Origin: Flavobacteriales bacterium
GTDB lineage: Bacteria; Bacteroidota; Bacteroidia; Flavobacteriales_C; GCA-002722245
Length of the DNA stretch: 64,000 nt
Reading direction: 5' to 3'
Assembly: GCA_002717515.1 (NCBI GenBank)
Contig: PBEC01000025.1
Location: forward strand, 91,263 to 155,262
The position numbers and the translations under genes are program-made. The notes below the pieces were generated by a model that searched no databases, was not told the DNA's origin, and saw nothing but the letters and a program-made list of their open reading frames with translations. Shown here one piece after another: positions 18,319 through 27,198 of the stretch; the stretch's first letter is position 1, and the number at the start of each line of letters is the position of its first letter.

Positions 18319-18738
18319 ATGAAAAATATATTTACCTTTTTCGGATTGTTATTAATTTTAGGAGCAACAAAATTGAATGCTCAGTGCGATACAATTGCCA
18401 ATTTTTGTCATCAAAATAACTTCACTGTTGATTATGTTTCGGATGGTCAAAACTATAGAGCTTTTCTTTTTGGTGACCAAGAGGCAGAATTTGAAACTAC
18501 ATTTTTTGGAGGAGTAACCTACAGAATTGCAGCTTGCACAGGTTTTTCTCAAGGTGACCTCATATTTTCTGTAAAAGACCAAAACAACAATGTTCTTTTT
18601 GACAGCATTGAGAATCAAAACTCACCATATTGGAATTTTAAAGTAGAAAACACAATAACTGTTAAAATTAGCGCAAAATTAGACGACTTAGAAAATTCAT
18701 CAGGTTGTGCTACTATCCTTATTGGATTTAAACAATAA
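18319..18738 (+). CDS. Small exported protein of unknown function
   Basis: 139 residues. MKNIFTFFGLLLILGATKLNAQ is a signal peptide with an A-Q type cleavage site common in Bacteroidetes. The mature part has four cysteines (CDTIANFCHQ near the start, AACTG in the middle and SGCAT near the end), which could form two disulfides in the periplasm. Its alternating hydrophobic pattern (YRAFLFGD, TYRIAACTGFSQGDLIFSV, FDSIENQNSPYWNFKV) suggests a beta-sandwich. It lies 20 nt after a lipoprotein gene and 24 nt before a strong terminator, so the two were probably made together. No function assigned. Confidence 0.6.
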   Translation: MKNIFTFFGLLLILGATKLNAQCDTIANFCHQNNFTVDYVSDGQNYRAFLFGDQEAEFETTFFGGVTYRIAACTGFSQGDLIFSVKDQNNNVLFDSIENQNSPYWNFKVENTITVKISAKLDDLENSSGCATILIGFKQ

Positions 18739-18762
18739 AATTAGTGCACAATTAAACGAAAC

Positions 18763-18797
18763 AAAGGCATTGTTACTCTCGTAACAATGCCTTTTTA
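18763..18797 (+). terminator. Rho-independent terminator
   Basis: Perfect 14-bp stem AAAGGCATTGTTAC / GTAACAATGCCTTT around a TCTC loop, ending in a T-run. It lies 24 nt after the exported-protein stop and 36 nt before the ABC transporter start. Confidence 0.9.
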
Positions 18798-18832
18798 TAT
18801 ATACTAAAATTTAGTTTCAACTAAAAAACCGT

Positions 18833-21800
18833 ATGAGCGAAAGAATACTTGAAGCGTTAATGCAACTTTTTGCACTTGTAGCAAAAGTAGACGGTGTAAA
18901 CGATAATGGCCGCTCTGTAGTAGAGAATTTTCTCAAACAGCAATTGAATGCAGAATTAGTTAACAAATACTTAGATGTTTTTGAAAACTACCTTGAAAAA
19001 CATCAAAAAATATCCAAAAGAAAAGAGGGAAAAGAAAGAAAAAGAACCTCCGTTAATTCAGTTAAAGTACTTAGAATCTGTACTCAGATTAATGAGGAAC
19101 TTCAGCAAAAACAAAAAATAGTTGTTTTAATCCGATTATTAGAATTTACTTTTTCTGCGAATTATTCAGAACAAGAGATAGAATTCGTTACAACAGTAGC
19201 AGAAACTTTTAATATTTCAGGAAATGAATTTCGTGAAAGTATGGCCTTTGTTGTATCGAATGATAACAAAATACCCGACAACGACAATTTCCTTATTATA
19301 CACAAAGGAGATGAAGCTTACTATGACAAGGCAAAAGAAATCAAAAATTCCTTATTAGAAGGGGCAGTTAAAATACTTAGACTTGAGGAATCGGGAAATT
19401 ATATCGCTAAATACTGTGGGGAAGAAGCCATTTATATAAATGGCCAAGTTATTGAAAATAATAGAGTTTATTTTCTAGCCCATGGGTCAAGTATTCGAAA
19501 TAAAAAATTAAATCCCATCTATTTCAGCGATATATCTTCAAAATATAGAACTCAAGAAGAAACACAAAGAATAGACTTTATTGTTGACCAACTTGAGTAC
19601 AAGTTTCCTGCTGGAAATACGGGCTTACATAAATTAAATCTAGCAGATAATAGTGGCAACTTGATTGGAATAATGGGAGCATCGGGAGCTGGTAAGTCAA
19701 CTCTTCTTTCCTTGCTCAACGGAACTCTTACTCCGACCTCAGGTTCAGTTAAAATAAACAATATAGATATCCATCATCAGAAAGAGAGATTAGAGGGCGT
19801 GATTGGACATATATCTCAAGATGATTTATTGATAGAGGATTTAACGGTATTTGAAAACTTATATTACAATACAAAACTTTGTTACGATGGTTTACAAAAA
19901 AAAATCATCGTTAAGAAAGCTATTGAGATGCTCAAAAGTTTAGGTTTATATGAAATTAAAGACTTAAAGGTTGGATCGCCTCTCAATAAAAAAATTAGTG
20001 GTGGACAACGAAAAAGATTAAACATCGCTTTAGAATTAATTCGAGAACCACAAGTTTTGTTTGTCGACGAACCAACCTCTGGTTTATCCTCAAGAGATTC
20101 AGAAAACATAATGGATTTACTCAAAGAGCTCGCTCTAAAGGGAAAACTTGTATTTGTTGTCATACATCAACCCTCGTCAGACATCTTTAAAATGTTTGAC
20201 AATTTACTAATTTTAGATACAGGCGGATTTCCAATATACTATGGAAATCCAGTTGAATCCGTTATATACTTTAAGAAAGCTACGAATCATGTAACAGCCA
20301 ACGAAAGTGAATGTCACCATTGCGGAAACGTCAATCCCGAACAAATTTTTAACATTATTGAAACTAAAGTTGTTGATGAATATGGTAATATTACGGAGCA
20401 AAGACGCATACCTCCCAAAACATGGAATGAGATTTACAAAAAAGAAATAGATAATGAAGAAATAAACGTCAAAAGTATTGAAATGCCAAAAGGGAATTAC
20501 AAAATCCCTAATAAATCAAGTCAATTTAAAGTCTTTTTCATTAGGGACGTACTTTCTAAAATTGCCAACACACAATACATGTTGATTAATTTCTTGGAGG
20601 GACCATTTTTAGCATTCATATTATCATATTTAGTCAAGTTTTACAGTACCGAAAGTGGGCCAGACGCCACATACTTATTCAGATACAATGAAAACATCAC
20701 TGCATATCTTTTTATGAGTGTTGTAGTTGCTTTATTTATGGGCTTAACAGTGAGTGCAGAAGAAATTATTAGCGATCGAAAGATTCTGAAAAGAGAAACT
20801 TTTCTAAACCTATCAAGATTCAGTTACTTGTCAAGTAAAACTGCAATAATGATTATTATATCGGCAATTCAAACGATATCATATATTTTGGTGGGTAACC
20901 TAATTTTAGGAATTAACGGAATGTTTTTAGATTATTGGATGGTTCTTTTCTCTTGTAGTTTATTTGCTAACATGTTGGGTTTAAATATTTCTTCTGCCTT
21001 TAATTCTGTAGTTACAATATATATTTTAATTCCTATACTTTTGATTCCACAATTACTGCTCAGCGGGGTAATTGTCAAATTTGATAAGTTAAACCCTTCT
21101 CTTTCATCACAGACCGTTGTTCCCATTGCAGGCGAAATGATGGCCTCTCGATGGGCTTTTGAAGCCTTAGCAGTAAATCAATTTAAAGAAAATGTTTTTG
21201 AGCGAGAATATTATAATTACGACAAGGCTATGAGCATCGCTAACTACAAAAAAAACTTTTGGGTCTCGGCTATGAAAACGAATCTTACAATGGCCCTTAA
21301 ATATGCTCAACCCTCCGACGTTAGTAATCAAAATAGAGCAAAAAAAAGAAAATATGATTTTCAAAGAAAAATCAATCTGGTCTTAAAAGAAATTCAAACT
21401 GAAGTTTCTTTCTTAAAAGACTTACATCATGACCTAATCAAAATTGATTCTGAAGAAATTCAAACAGCTCTGAAGAAAAACTTAAGCAAAAATCATCGTG
21501 TTTTACTTTTAAAAAAGATTTTTGCTTCACAACAAAAGCTTCAAAACATCAATTCATTTAATAATGAAACAGCGAAAGAAATAAACAGCACGCTACAATC
21601 TTTAAAAGAGTTTTATATTAAAATGTATAATCTTTTTGCACGATTGAAAAATAAAAAAATAGCAAAAGTAAGAAGTGAAAAAAATGGTAAAAAAGAATTC
21701 ATAGAACAACGAGACAAATATCAAAATGAAAGTTTAACAGATTTAGTAAAAAATAAAAATGAAATAAATAAAATAATTGAATTCGATGGACAACTTGTTC

Positions 21801-22027
21801 AAAAATCCGACCCCATATACAGAGATTCAAAAAGCTTCAGAGCACATTTCTTTGCGCCAAGTAAAAAGCTCTTTGGACTTTCCATAGATACCTACTGGAT
21901 AAATATCATGGTAATTCTTGGAATGGCCTTTATCCTGTTTATTTCACTATATTTCGATATTTTAAAAAGAATAATTGATTGGATTGGAGAAATTTCCAAC
22001 AAGATTGGCTTATCAAAAGAAGATTAA
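18833..22027 (+). CDS. ABCG-type ABC transporter with N-terminal TerB-like region
   Basis: 1064 residues. Residues 1-140 (ILEALMQLFALVAKVDGVND and a second VRLLEFTFSANYSEQEIEFV helix) resemble a TerB-like helical domain. Residues about 150-235 resemble a small beta-rich module. The ATPase domain (about 245-490) has GIMGASGAGKSTLLSLLNG, a Q-loop, SGGQRKRLNIALEL, VDEPTSGLSS and HQPSSD, the ABCG/White pattern. A CHHCGN motif follows near residue 490. The ABC-2 permease part (about 580-790) has six or so membrane helices. A long Lys-rich coiled coil (about 830-980) and a final helix (WINIMVILGMAFILFISLYF) complete it. Half-transporters of this type dimerise; the substrate is unknown. It is monocistronic and meets ttcA tail to tail, 13 nt apart. 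Confidence 0.8.
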   Translation: MSERILEALMQLFALVAKVDGVNDNGRSVVENFLKQQLNAELVNKYLDVFENYLEKHQKISKRKEGKERKRTSVNSVKVLRICTQINEELQQKQKIVVLIRLLEFTFSANYSEQEIEFVTTVAETFNISGNEFRESMAFVVSNDNKIPDNDNFLIIHKGDEAYYDKAKEIKNSLLEGAVKILRLEESGNYIAKYCGEEAIYINGQVIENNRVYFLAHGSSIRNKKLNPIYFSDISSKYRTQEETQRIDFIVDQLEYKFPAGNTGLHKLNLADNSGNLIGIMGASGAGKSTLLSLLNGTLTPTSGSVKINNIDIHHQKERLEGVIGHISQDDLLIEDLTVFENLYYNTKLCYDGLQKKIIVKKAIEMLKSLGLYEIKDLKVGSPLNKKISGGQRKRLNIALELIREPQVLFVDEPTSGLSSRDSENIMDLLKELALKGKLVFVVIHQPSSDIFKMFDNLLILDTGGFPIYYGNPVESVIYFKKATNHVTANESECHHCGNVNPEQIFNIIETKVVDEYGNITEQRRIPPKTWNEIYKKEIDNEEINVKSIEMPKGNYKIPNKSSQFKVFFIRDVLSKIANTQYMLINFLEGPFLAFILSYLVKFYSTESGPDATYLFRYNENITAYLFMSVVVALFMGLTVSAEEIISDRKILKRETFLNLSRFSYLSSKTAIMIIISAIQTISYILVGNLILGINGMFLDYWMVLFSCSLFANMLGLNISSAFNSVVTIYILIPILLIPQLLLSGVIVKFDKLNPSLSSQTVVPIAGEMMASRWAFEALAVNQFKENVFEREYYNYDKAMSIANYKKNFWVSAMKTNLTMALKYAQPSDVSNQNRAKKRKYDFQRKINLVLKEIQTEVSFLKDLHHDLIKIDSEEIQTALKKNLSKNHRVLLLKKIFASQQKLQNINSFNNETAKEINSTLQSLKEFYIKMYNLFARLKNKKIAKVRSEKNGKKEFIEQRDKYQNESLTDLVKNKNEINKIIEFDGQLVQKSDPIYRDSKSFRAHFFAPSKKLFGLSIDTYWINIMVILGMAFILFISLYFDILKRIIDWIGEISNKIGLSKED

Positions 22028-22040
22028 AAAAAGAAACTCA

Positions 22041-22862
22041 TTACGGAACTAAATCTTCTACTTCCACTTTCGATTTATCAATTTTAATTGTAAAATTTTC
22101 AAAATCAAACAATTCATTATCCAACATGTGAGAAGGTGCAATGTTTTTTATGGATTTAAAAATTATTTCTTTTCTACCAGGGGATTTACGATCCCAATCA
22201 CTAAGCATATCTTTTATTGCCTGTCTTTGCATCCCCTCTTGGGTTCCACAAAGATTACAAGGGATTATTGGGAATTTCTGAAGCTTTGAATACTCTTCAA
22301 TATCGGCTTCCTTACAGTATGCTAAGGGACGTATAACAGTAAACTTTCCGTCATCAGTTTTATATTTAGGAGGCATGGTTTCGATTCTACCCGAGTAAAA
22401 CATGTTTAAAAAGAGAGTTTCCATAATATCCTCTCGATGATGACCCAATGCTATTTTGTTACAGCCCAATTCCTCGGCAACAGAATATAAAATACCTCTT
22501 CTCAAACGTGAACACAAACTGCACATAGTTTTACCCTCAGGTATTTTATCAATTACAACTGAGTAGGTATCTTTCTCTACTATTTTATAATTCACCCCTA
22601 TTTTTTCGAAATATTCAGGTAATACATGCTCAGGATATCCAGGTTGCTTTTGATCTAAATTAACAGCAACAATATCAAAATTCAACATATGCGATTTTTG
22701 CATATGCATCATTAAGTCAAGCATAGTATAGCTGTCCTTTCCTCCCGATAAACAAACCATTACCTTATCACCATCTTTGACTATACCATAGTCTTCATTA
22801 ACTTTCCATACAGATTTTCTTATCCTCCTAGTCAACTTAACACTTTCATCCTCCTTTGCCAT
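22041..22862 (-). CDS. ttcA: tRNA 2-thiocytidine(32) synthetase TtcA
   Basis: 273 residues. It has the PP-loop SGGKDS (residues 39-44) for ATP-dependent adenylation, then the CSLC pair (Cys114, Cys117) and a later PCNLCGTQ (Cys202, Cys205). In TtcA three cysteines hold the [4Fe-4S] cluster; the extra Cys205 is nearby. [20 protein letters not shown] and [14 protein letters not shown] are characteristic of the TtcA/CTU1 family. The enzyme thiolates C32 of certain tRNAs and so tunes decoding. A single-gene unit: an exact TAATTTTG box sits 4 nt before the ATG, and the stop is 13 nt from the convergent transporter gene. Confidence 0.92.
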   Translation of the reverse strand: MAKEDESVKLTRRIRKSVWKVNEDYGIVKDGDKVMVCLSGGKDSYTMLDLMMHMQKSHMLNFDIVAVNLDQKQPGYPEHVLPEYFEKIGVNYKIVEKDTYSVVIDKIPEGKTMCSLCSRLRRGILYSVAEELGCNKIALGHHREDIMETLFLNMFYSGRIETMPPKYKTDDGKFTVIRPLAYCKEADIEEYSKLQKFPIIPCNLCGTQEGMQRQAIKDMLSDWDRKSPGRKEIIFKSIKNIAPSHMLDNELFDFENFTIKIDKSKVEVEDLVP

Positions 22863-22866
22863 AATA

Positions 22867-22874
22867 CAAAATTA
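22867..22874 (-). promoter_or_regulatory. -7 promoter element (TAATTTTG) abutting the ttcA start
   Basis: Exact TAnnTTTG on the minus strand, 4 nt upstream of the ttcA ATG (22862-22860). Transcription would start at or very near the A of the ATG. No TTG is present at the usual -33 distance. Confidence 0.5.
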
Positions 22875-22937
22875 AAGTTTTATTTCTACACAGCTTAATT
22901 ACTTCATTAAAGCAAAAACATTGTTTCTTCGATAAAC

Positions 22938-22967
22938 AAAAAAACCCCGACTTTTGAAAAATCGAGG
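22938..22967 (-). terminator. Rho-independent terminator after rpmH
   Basis: On the minus strand CCTCGA pairs with TCGGGG (one G-U wobble), the inner bases TTTTTCAAAAG can extend the stem, and a run of seven T residues follows. It starts about 30 nt after the rpmH stop and isolates rpmH from ttcA. Confidence 0.8.
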
Positions 22968-22998
22968 CCTGTAAAAATCCTTTAAAGGACTTTATATC

Positions 22999-23157
22999 TT
23001 AATGTTTACCAGTTCTTTCGTCAGAAACAGAAAGTTTTTTTCTTCCTTTTCTTCTTCTGGCAGCCAATACTTTTCTACCATTAGCCGATTCCATTCTAGA
23101 TCTGAATCCGTGCTTATTTTTTCTTTTTCTTACCGATGGTTGAAATGTTCTTTTCAT
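22999..23157 (-). CDS. rpmH: 50S ribosomal protein L34
   Basis: 52 residues, found by translating the minus strand between ttcA and the MsbA-like gene. It starts [20 protein letters not shown], continues [20 protein letters not shown] and ends [12 protein letters not shown]. This is an unmistakable, full-length L34, a small, very basic protein of the large ribosomal subunit that binds 23S rRNA. A plus-strand frame across the same bases is a shadow. In many bacteria rpmH lies beside rnpA near dnaA; here it is alone, with its own strong promoter (23191-23220) and terminator (22938-22967), so it is regulated separately. Confidence 0.97.
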   Translation of the reverse strand: MKRTFQPSVRKRKNKHGFRSRMESANGRKVLAARRRKGRKKLSVSDERTGKH

Positions 23158-23190
23158 CTCTTAATAGTTTTAACCTCAAAAGAGGGAGCG

Positions 23191-23220
23191 CAAAGATACA
23201 ATAAAATCTTTTGGATACAA
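23191..23220 (-). promoter_or_regulatory. Consensus Bacteroidetes promoter of rpmH
   Basis: Minus strand: TTG (23220-23218), a 19-nt spacer, then TATCTTTG (23198-23191), an exact TAnnTTTG. The rpmH ATG lies 33 nt downstream of the box, leaving an untranslated leader of about 27-29 nt. This is the best full promoter in the window, as expected for a ribosomal protein gene. Confidence 0.75.
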
Positions 23221-23280
23221 ATCGTTTTACCTGCTTTTTAAAAAAACAAAACTATGACACATTTATATCAGAACTAAACG

Positions 23281-23288
23281 TAAATTTG
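23281..23288 (+). promoter_or_regulatory. -7 promoter element (TAAATTTG) for the MsbA-like operon
   Basis: Exact TAnnTTTG, 21 nt upstream of the ATG at 23310. No TTG occurs at the normal -33 spacing, so activity rests on the -7 box. Confidence 0.45.
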
Positions 23289-23309
23289 CATTAAATATCC
23301 TAGATAATT

Positions 23310-25127
23310 ATGTCGTTCGGACGAAAAAAAGGAAATAATGAGGGAATTAAGTTGACCAAAGACTCATATGCCAAAGCAAAGAACTTCCTGTCTTTTGTAA
23401 AGCCCTATGCATTTGTTTATATAGTTGGGTTTGTTTTCCTTCTTTTATCCAGTGGAGTTTCCGCATCGCTCCCCATATTTCTTGGACAAATCCTCGGTGC
23501 GGAATCATCAGAATTTAGTGCTGACTGGAATTTTGCCAGTACCGAAAACATATATGGTGTTTTAAGTATTTTAGCCGTATTATTGCCCTTACAGGCAATT
23601 TTCAGTTTTATTCGAATCATAACTTTTCACCACGTAACGCACAACTCAATCCGTGATATTCGTAAAAAAGCATTTGAAGTCCTCATAAAGTCTCCTATGG
23701 CATACTTCGATGCAAGTAAAACTGGAGAAACAATATCTAGGATTTCAAACGATACAGAGCAAATTCAGGAAACTCTTACTACTACTGTTGCTGAATTTTT
23801 AAGGCAAGTAATCATTGTGGTATTTGGTTTGATTTTCATATTTGTGATAAGTCCAAAATTGGTTTTAATTATGCTCGCTGTAATACCTCTTGCTGCAATT
23901 ACAGCAATGTTGTTTGGTAAATTTATTAAAAAACTATCCCGATCGGCTCAAGACGAGACAGCAAAATCCAATAATATTATAGAAGAAGCTCTAGTAGGAA
24001 TAAAAAGTTTAAAAGCTTATGCTAATGAATTTCTTGAACTAAAAAAATATTCATCTGCTGTAACAAATATCAAATCTTTGAACATGAAAGTCGCATTGTG
24101 GAGAGGAATTTTTGTTGCTTTTATTGTAACTATTCTTATTGGTGCAATCATATTTATTATTTGGCAGGGAATTGAGATGGTTCACATGGGTGGTTCAGGA
24201 GGAATCGAAAAGAAAGAATTCTTTCAATTTATTCTGTTTACGGTAATGCTTGGAACGTCAATTGGTTCCATTCCTGATCTATTTGCTAAAATCCAAAAAT
24301 CAATAGGGGCTACAGAAAGTTTAATAAACATTATTCAGCAAGAAACAGAAAAAATTGACGCTACAAAGCCGGTATCAAACTCAAAATTTTTAACAGGAAG
24401 AATCGAACTTAAAAATTTAAATTTCTCTTACCCAAGTAGAAAAGAAACACAAATACTAAATGGTCTAAATTTAAATATTAAATCGGGTGAACAAATTGCA
24501 CTAGTCGGTTCGTCTGGTAGTGGGAAATCAACCATCGCAAGCCTTTTGTTGCAATTTTATAAACTTGACGGTGGAGAAATTCATTTCGATGGTAAAAATG
24601 CCACTGAATATCCTGTAAATGAATTAAGATCACAAATGGCTTTTGTACCTCAAGAAGTAATTCTTTTAGGTGGAACTATTGAAGAAAATATCCGATATGG
24701 AAAACCTGAAGCCTCACACGAAGAAGTCATTTCAGCAGCCGAAAAAGCAAATGCCACAGAATTCATTAACGGTTTCCCTGATAAATTTGACACAATTGTT
24801 GGTGATAGAGGAATACAACTTTCAGGTGGACAAAGACAAAGAATAGCGATAGCTCGTGCTATACTAAGAGATCCTGCAATTTTAATTCTAGATGAAGCAA
24901 CAAGTGCTTTGGACAGTGAGTCAGAAGTTGCCGTTCAGGATGCTTTAAACAAATTGATGCAAGGAAGAACTTCAGTAGTAATTGCACATCGATTATCGAC
25001 AATTAAAAATGCAAATTCTATTGTTGTAATGAATAAGGGGAAAATAGCAGAACAAGGTACTCACGAAGAGTTGGTTAGTATTGAAAATGGCGTATACAAA
25101 CGATTAAGTCAACTTCAATTTTCTTAA
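23310..25127 (+). CDS. MsbA-like ABC exporter (permease fused to ATPase)
   Basis: 605 residues. The N-terminal permease (about residues 25-330) has six membrane helices, the first being FVYIVGFVFLLLSSGVSASL. The conserved intracellular-loop segment FDASKTGETISRISNDTEQIQ is present. The ATPase (about 365-600) has Walker A GSSGSGKSTIASLLL, Q-loop FVPQEVILL, signature LSGGQRQRIAIARAIL, Walker B ILILDEATSALDSESEV and H-loop AHRLSTIKNA. Such half-transporters dimerise and flip lipids, lipid A precursors or drugs across the inner membrane; the substrate cannot be told from sequence. rsmG starts 1 nt downstream, so the genes are translationally linked. A -7 box lies 21 nt before the ATG. Confidence 0.88.
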   Translation: MSFGRKKGNNEGIKLTKDSYAKAKNFLSFVKPYAFVYIVGFVFLLLSSGVSASLPIFLGQILGAESSEFSADWNFASTENIYGVLSILAVLLPLQAIFSFIRIITFHHVTHNSIRDIRKKAFEVLIKSPMAYFDASKTGETISRISNDTEQIQETLTTTVAEFLRQVIIVVFGLIFIFVISPKLVLIMLAVIPLAAITAMLFGKFIKKLSRSAQDETAKSNNIIEEALVGIKSLKAYANEFLELKKYSSAVTNIKSLNMKVALWRGIFVAFIVTILIGAIIFIIWQGIEMVHMGGSGGIEKKEFFQFILFTVMLGTSIGSIPDLFAKIQKSIGATESLINIIQQETEKIDATKPVSNSKFLTGRIELKNLNFSYPSRKETQILNGLNLNIKSGEQIALVGSSGSGKSTIASLLLQFYKLDGGEIHFDGKNATEYPVNELRSQMAFVPQEVILLGGTIEENIRYGKPEASHEEVISAAEKANATEFINGFPDKFDTIVGDRGIQLSGGQRQRIAIARAILRDPAILILDEATSALDSESEVAVQDALNKLMQGRTSVVIAHRLSTIKNANSIVVMNKGKIAEQGTHEELVSIENGVYKRLSQLQFS

Positions 25128-25128
25128 C

Positions 25129-25758
25129 ATGAGATTGAATCTAATTTTAAAATATTTTCCAGACCTAACCGAGAATCAGAAAAATCAGTTCAATAAACTT
25201 CAGGATTTATATGTAAAGTGGAATGCGCAAATAAATGTTATTTCAAGAAAAGATATAGATGAACTGTACACTCGGCATGTATTGCATTCATTAGGAATAG
25301 CAAAAGTTATTCAATTTAAGGCCGGAACATCAATAATGGATGTTGGAACTGGAGGAGGTTTTCCTGGTATACCATTAGCTATATTGTTTCCAGAGTCCAA
25401 CTTTTACTTGATTGATACAATCGGGAAGAAAATTAAGGTAGTAAATGCGGTAGCAGAAGCATTAGCACTACAAAACGTTGAAGGTGTTCAAAAAAGAGCT
25501 GAAAAAGTAAAATTTGAGTTTGACTTTATCATAAGTAGAGCAGTTACCTCCCTTCCAAAATTTAACAATTGGATAAAAGGTAAATTTTCAAATGAATCGT
25601 TTAATGATTTACCCAATGGGTTACTATACCTAAAAGGAGGAGATTTGACAGAAGAAATGGAAAAAGCTGGGAAACCATACCAATCGTTCGAATTAAAAAA
25701 TTATTTTTCCGAAGCTTTTTTTGATACCAAAAAGGTTATTTATCTTGAATCTTTCTAA
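25129..25758 (+). CDS. rsmG: 16S rRNA (guanine-527-N7)-methyltransferase
   Basis: 209 residues, the normal RsmG size. It has LYVKWNAQINVISRKDIDEL, YTRHVLHSLGIAK, the SAM-binding IMDVGTGGGFPGIPLAILFP, FYLIDTIGKKIKVVNAVAEAL and a FIISRAVTSLPKF motif IV region. It methylates N7 of G527 in 16S rRNA; loss in other bacteria gives low-level streptomycin resistance. The start is 1 nt after the MsbA-like stop, and its TAA overlaps the next ATG by 1 nt (TAATG), so this is a tightly coupled operon. Confidence 0.95.
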   Translation: MRLNLILKYFPDLTENQKNQFNKLQDLYVKWNAQINVISRKDIDELYTRHVLHSLGIAKVIQFKAGTSIMDVGTGGGFPGIPLAILFPESNFYLIDTIGKKIKVVNAVAEALALQNVEGVQKRAEKVKFEFDFIISRAVTSLPKFNNWIKGKFSNESFNDLPNGLLYLKGGDLTEEMEKAGKPYQSFELKNYFSEAFFDTKKVIYLESF

Positions 25759-26198
25759 TGAGTAACCGAGAACACACATTATCCTACTGTACTGAATGCG
25801 CAAACAGAAAATTCGATTTTAAACGAGGTATTGTTTGCGGGTTAATTCAAGATATCCCATCCTTTGAAAAAGACTGTTCTGATTTTATAGAGGACCAAAA
25901 TGTTATCCAGACAAAAATTGCTATTCAAGAGCGACAAAAACAAGCACAACTTGAACCCGATGCAATTGAAAAATCATTTGGACTTCATAAACTGGGAATA
26001 ACAAACAGTATAATCGCAGGTTCTGTAATGATTATTGTTTCCATTTTTTGGTATACGGCCGGATCAATTGTTGGAATCATTTACTTCTACCCTCCTATTT
26101 TATTTTTATCGGGTATTTATATTCTATTTAGGGGACTCCAAAGGCAAAAATTAATAAATAGAAGTAAACGAAAAGATAGAAGTTCTATTGACTCCTGA
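25758..26198 (+). CDS. Small membrane protein with N-terminal cysteine motif
   Basis: 146 residues. The N-terminal 45 residues carry C-x2-C-x12-C-x15-C (CTECANRKFDFKRGIVC...DCSDF), a possible zinc or metal site facing the cytoplasm. A charged Gln/Lys-rich linker follows. Two membrane helices (NSIIAGSVMIIVSIFWYTAG and IIYFYPPILFLSGIYILF) come next, then a basic tail. Its ATG overlaps the rsmG stop by 1 nt. The next small membrane protein begins 16 nt on. Similar Cys-plus-two-helix proteins occur in other Bacteroidetes, but I know of no function. The operon context does not reveal one. Confidence 0.7.
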   Translation: MSNREHTLSYCTECANRKFDFKRGIVCGLIQDIPSFEKDCSDFIEDQNVIQTKIAIQERQKQAQLEPDAIEKSFGLHKLGITNSIIAGSVMIIVSIFWYTAGSIVGIIYFYPPILFLSGIYILFRGLQRQKLINRSKRKDRSSIDS

Positions 26199-26214
26199 GT
26201 ACAATTAAATCATT

Positions 26215-26505
26215 TTGAAAAAAAACAAAAATATAGACTTTTCAGAAACTAAGCCATTCAAACGAAAAGCTAAATTAAAAACAAGAGTTTGGGGACCGTT
26301 TTGGTTATTCCAGACGAGAGGTTTATTCTCAGGCCTTTTGCTTTTAATTAGCGGGAGCTTTTATTTTTTTTGGGCTTTGGTAAAACAGAACCTGATGATT
26401 AGTGCTGTTTGGATATTTTGGGCACCTGGTATTTTTGTTACGTTACTGGCCCTAAGAAACAAGACTAAAAATACTAAAAGCTCAAACGAAACTAATCAGG
26501 AGTAA
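26215..26505 (+). CDS. Small two-helix membrane protein, unknown function
   Basis: 96 residues using a TTG start at 26215; no ATG lies in a useful position. A Lys-rich cytoplasmic N-terminus (KKNKNIDFSETKPFKRKAKL) precedes WGPFWLFQTRGLFSGLLLLI and two hydrophobic segments (residues about 38-55 and 62-82). A polar Lys/Asn/Thr tail ends the protein. It follows the Cys-motif protein by 16 nt and is the last gene of the MsbA-like operon, closed by the terminator at 26537-26568. No family recognised. The start codon is the least certain part. Confidence 0.55.
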   Translation: MKKNKNIDFSETKPFKRKAKLKTRVWGPFWLFQTRGLFSGLLLLISGSFYFFWALVKQNLMISAVWIFWAPGIFVTLLALRNKTKNTKSSNETNQE

Positions 26506-26536
26506 CTGATTCGTATAAATTTTTTCATCCACTAAC

Positions 26537-26568
26537 AAAAAAACCTTTCCAACAGGAAAGGTTTTAAA
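26537..26568. terminator. Bidirectional terminator between convergent genes
   Basis: Eleven-bp stem AAAACCTTTCC / GGAAAGGTTTT with loop AACA. Plus-strand reading ends in GTTTT and minus-strand reading in a run of seven T (plus A-run 26537-26543). It lies between the membrane protein gene (stop 26505) and the sigma factor gene (stop 26587). Confidence 0.85.
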
Positions 26569-26586
26569 ATATAACTTCAGTAAAAA

Positions 26587-27198
26587 TTAAATTTTTTCTT
26601 GTGTATTGGACATTATGTTATAGAGAAACTCTCTAGCTCTGAACAACTGAGCTTTTACCGTACCCAATGGGATGTCCAAATGTTCAGCTATTTCTTCGTA
26701 CGAAAACTCTTTAAAATAACGAAGTTCTACAAGTGTTCTATAACGAGGCTTTAATGTTTTTACCACTTCATGCATGATCTGAATTTTTTGCTCACGCATA
26801 TAAGTTTGTTCAGGGTCTAACGCATCTGATTTTAAATCAATTTCAAGTTCGCTTCCTTCATCGTTCTCTAAAGTTTTATTGATAGAAAAAGTATTCTTTT
26901 TTCTTTTTCTTATAAAATCTATACAATTGTTAGAAGCAATTTTGAACAACCATGTACTGAATGCATAATTTGGAGTATACTGATGCAACTTTTTAAACGC
27001 TTTACCAAAAGCTTCAATAGTTAAATCTTCTGCATCATCCTTATTATTTACCATTTTCAAAAGCATGAAATAAATAGAGTCACGGTATCTATCCATTAAC
27101 TCAGCATATGCCCTTTGAGACTTATTTTCTATTGCATCCCGAACTAAGTTATAGTCGTGAAGTGCTTTCTCTGACAAATTCGGTCCTGGTACTACCAT
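26587..27198 (-). CDS. ECF-type RNA polymerase sigma factor
   Basis: 203 residues. The sigma-2 region (about 30-100) has YAELMDRYRDSIYFMLLKMV, NKDDAEDLTIEAFGKAFKKL and FSTWLFKIASNNCIDFIRKR. The sigma-4 region (about 140-195) has LKPRYRTLVELRYFKEFSYE and EIAEHLDIPLGTVKAQLFRA, a helix-turn-helix that reads -35-type promoter DNA. Region 3 is absent, as expected of the ECF class. No anti-sigma gene is adjacent. The ATG overlaps the end of the glycosyltransferase gene by 7 nt, so sigma synthesis is probably coupled to it. This resembles a general ECF factor found widely in Flavobacteriia rather than a SusCD-type one. Confidence 0.9.
   Translation of the reverse strand: MVVPGPNLSEKALHDYNLVRDAIENKSQRAYAELMDRYRDSIYFMLLKMVNNKDDAEDLTIEAFGKAFKKLHQYTPNYAFSTWLFKIASNNCIDFIRKRKKNTFSINKTLENDEGSELEIDLKSDALDPEQTYMREQKIQIMHEVVKTLKPRYRTLVELRYFKEFSYEEIAEHLDIPLGTVKAQLFRAREFLYNIMSNTQEKI

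Noticed and set aside
22974..22993. TCCTTTAAAGGA palindrome downstream of rpmH
   Set aside because: Stem without a loop and next to a better terminator at 22938-22967; probably chance or part of the same 3' end.
23002..23241. 79-codon plus-strand frame
   Set aside because: It is the reverse-strand shadow of rpmH and its promoter; the minus strand encodes a perfect L34.
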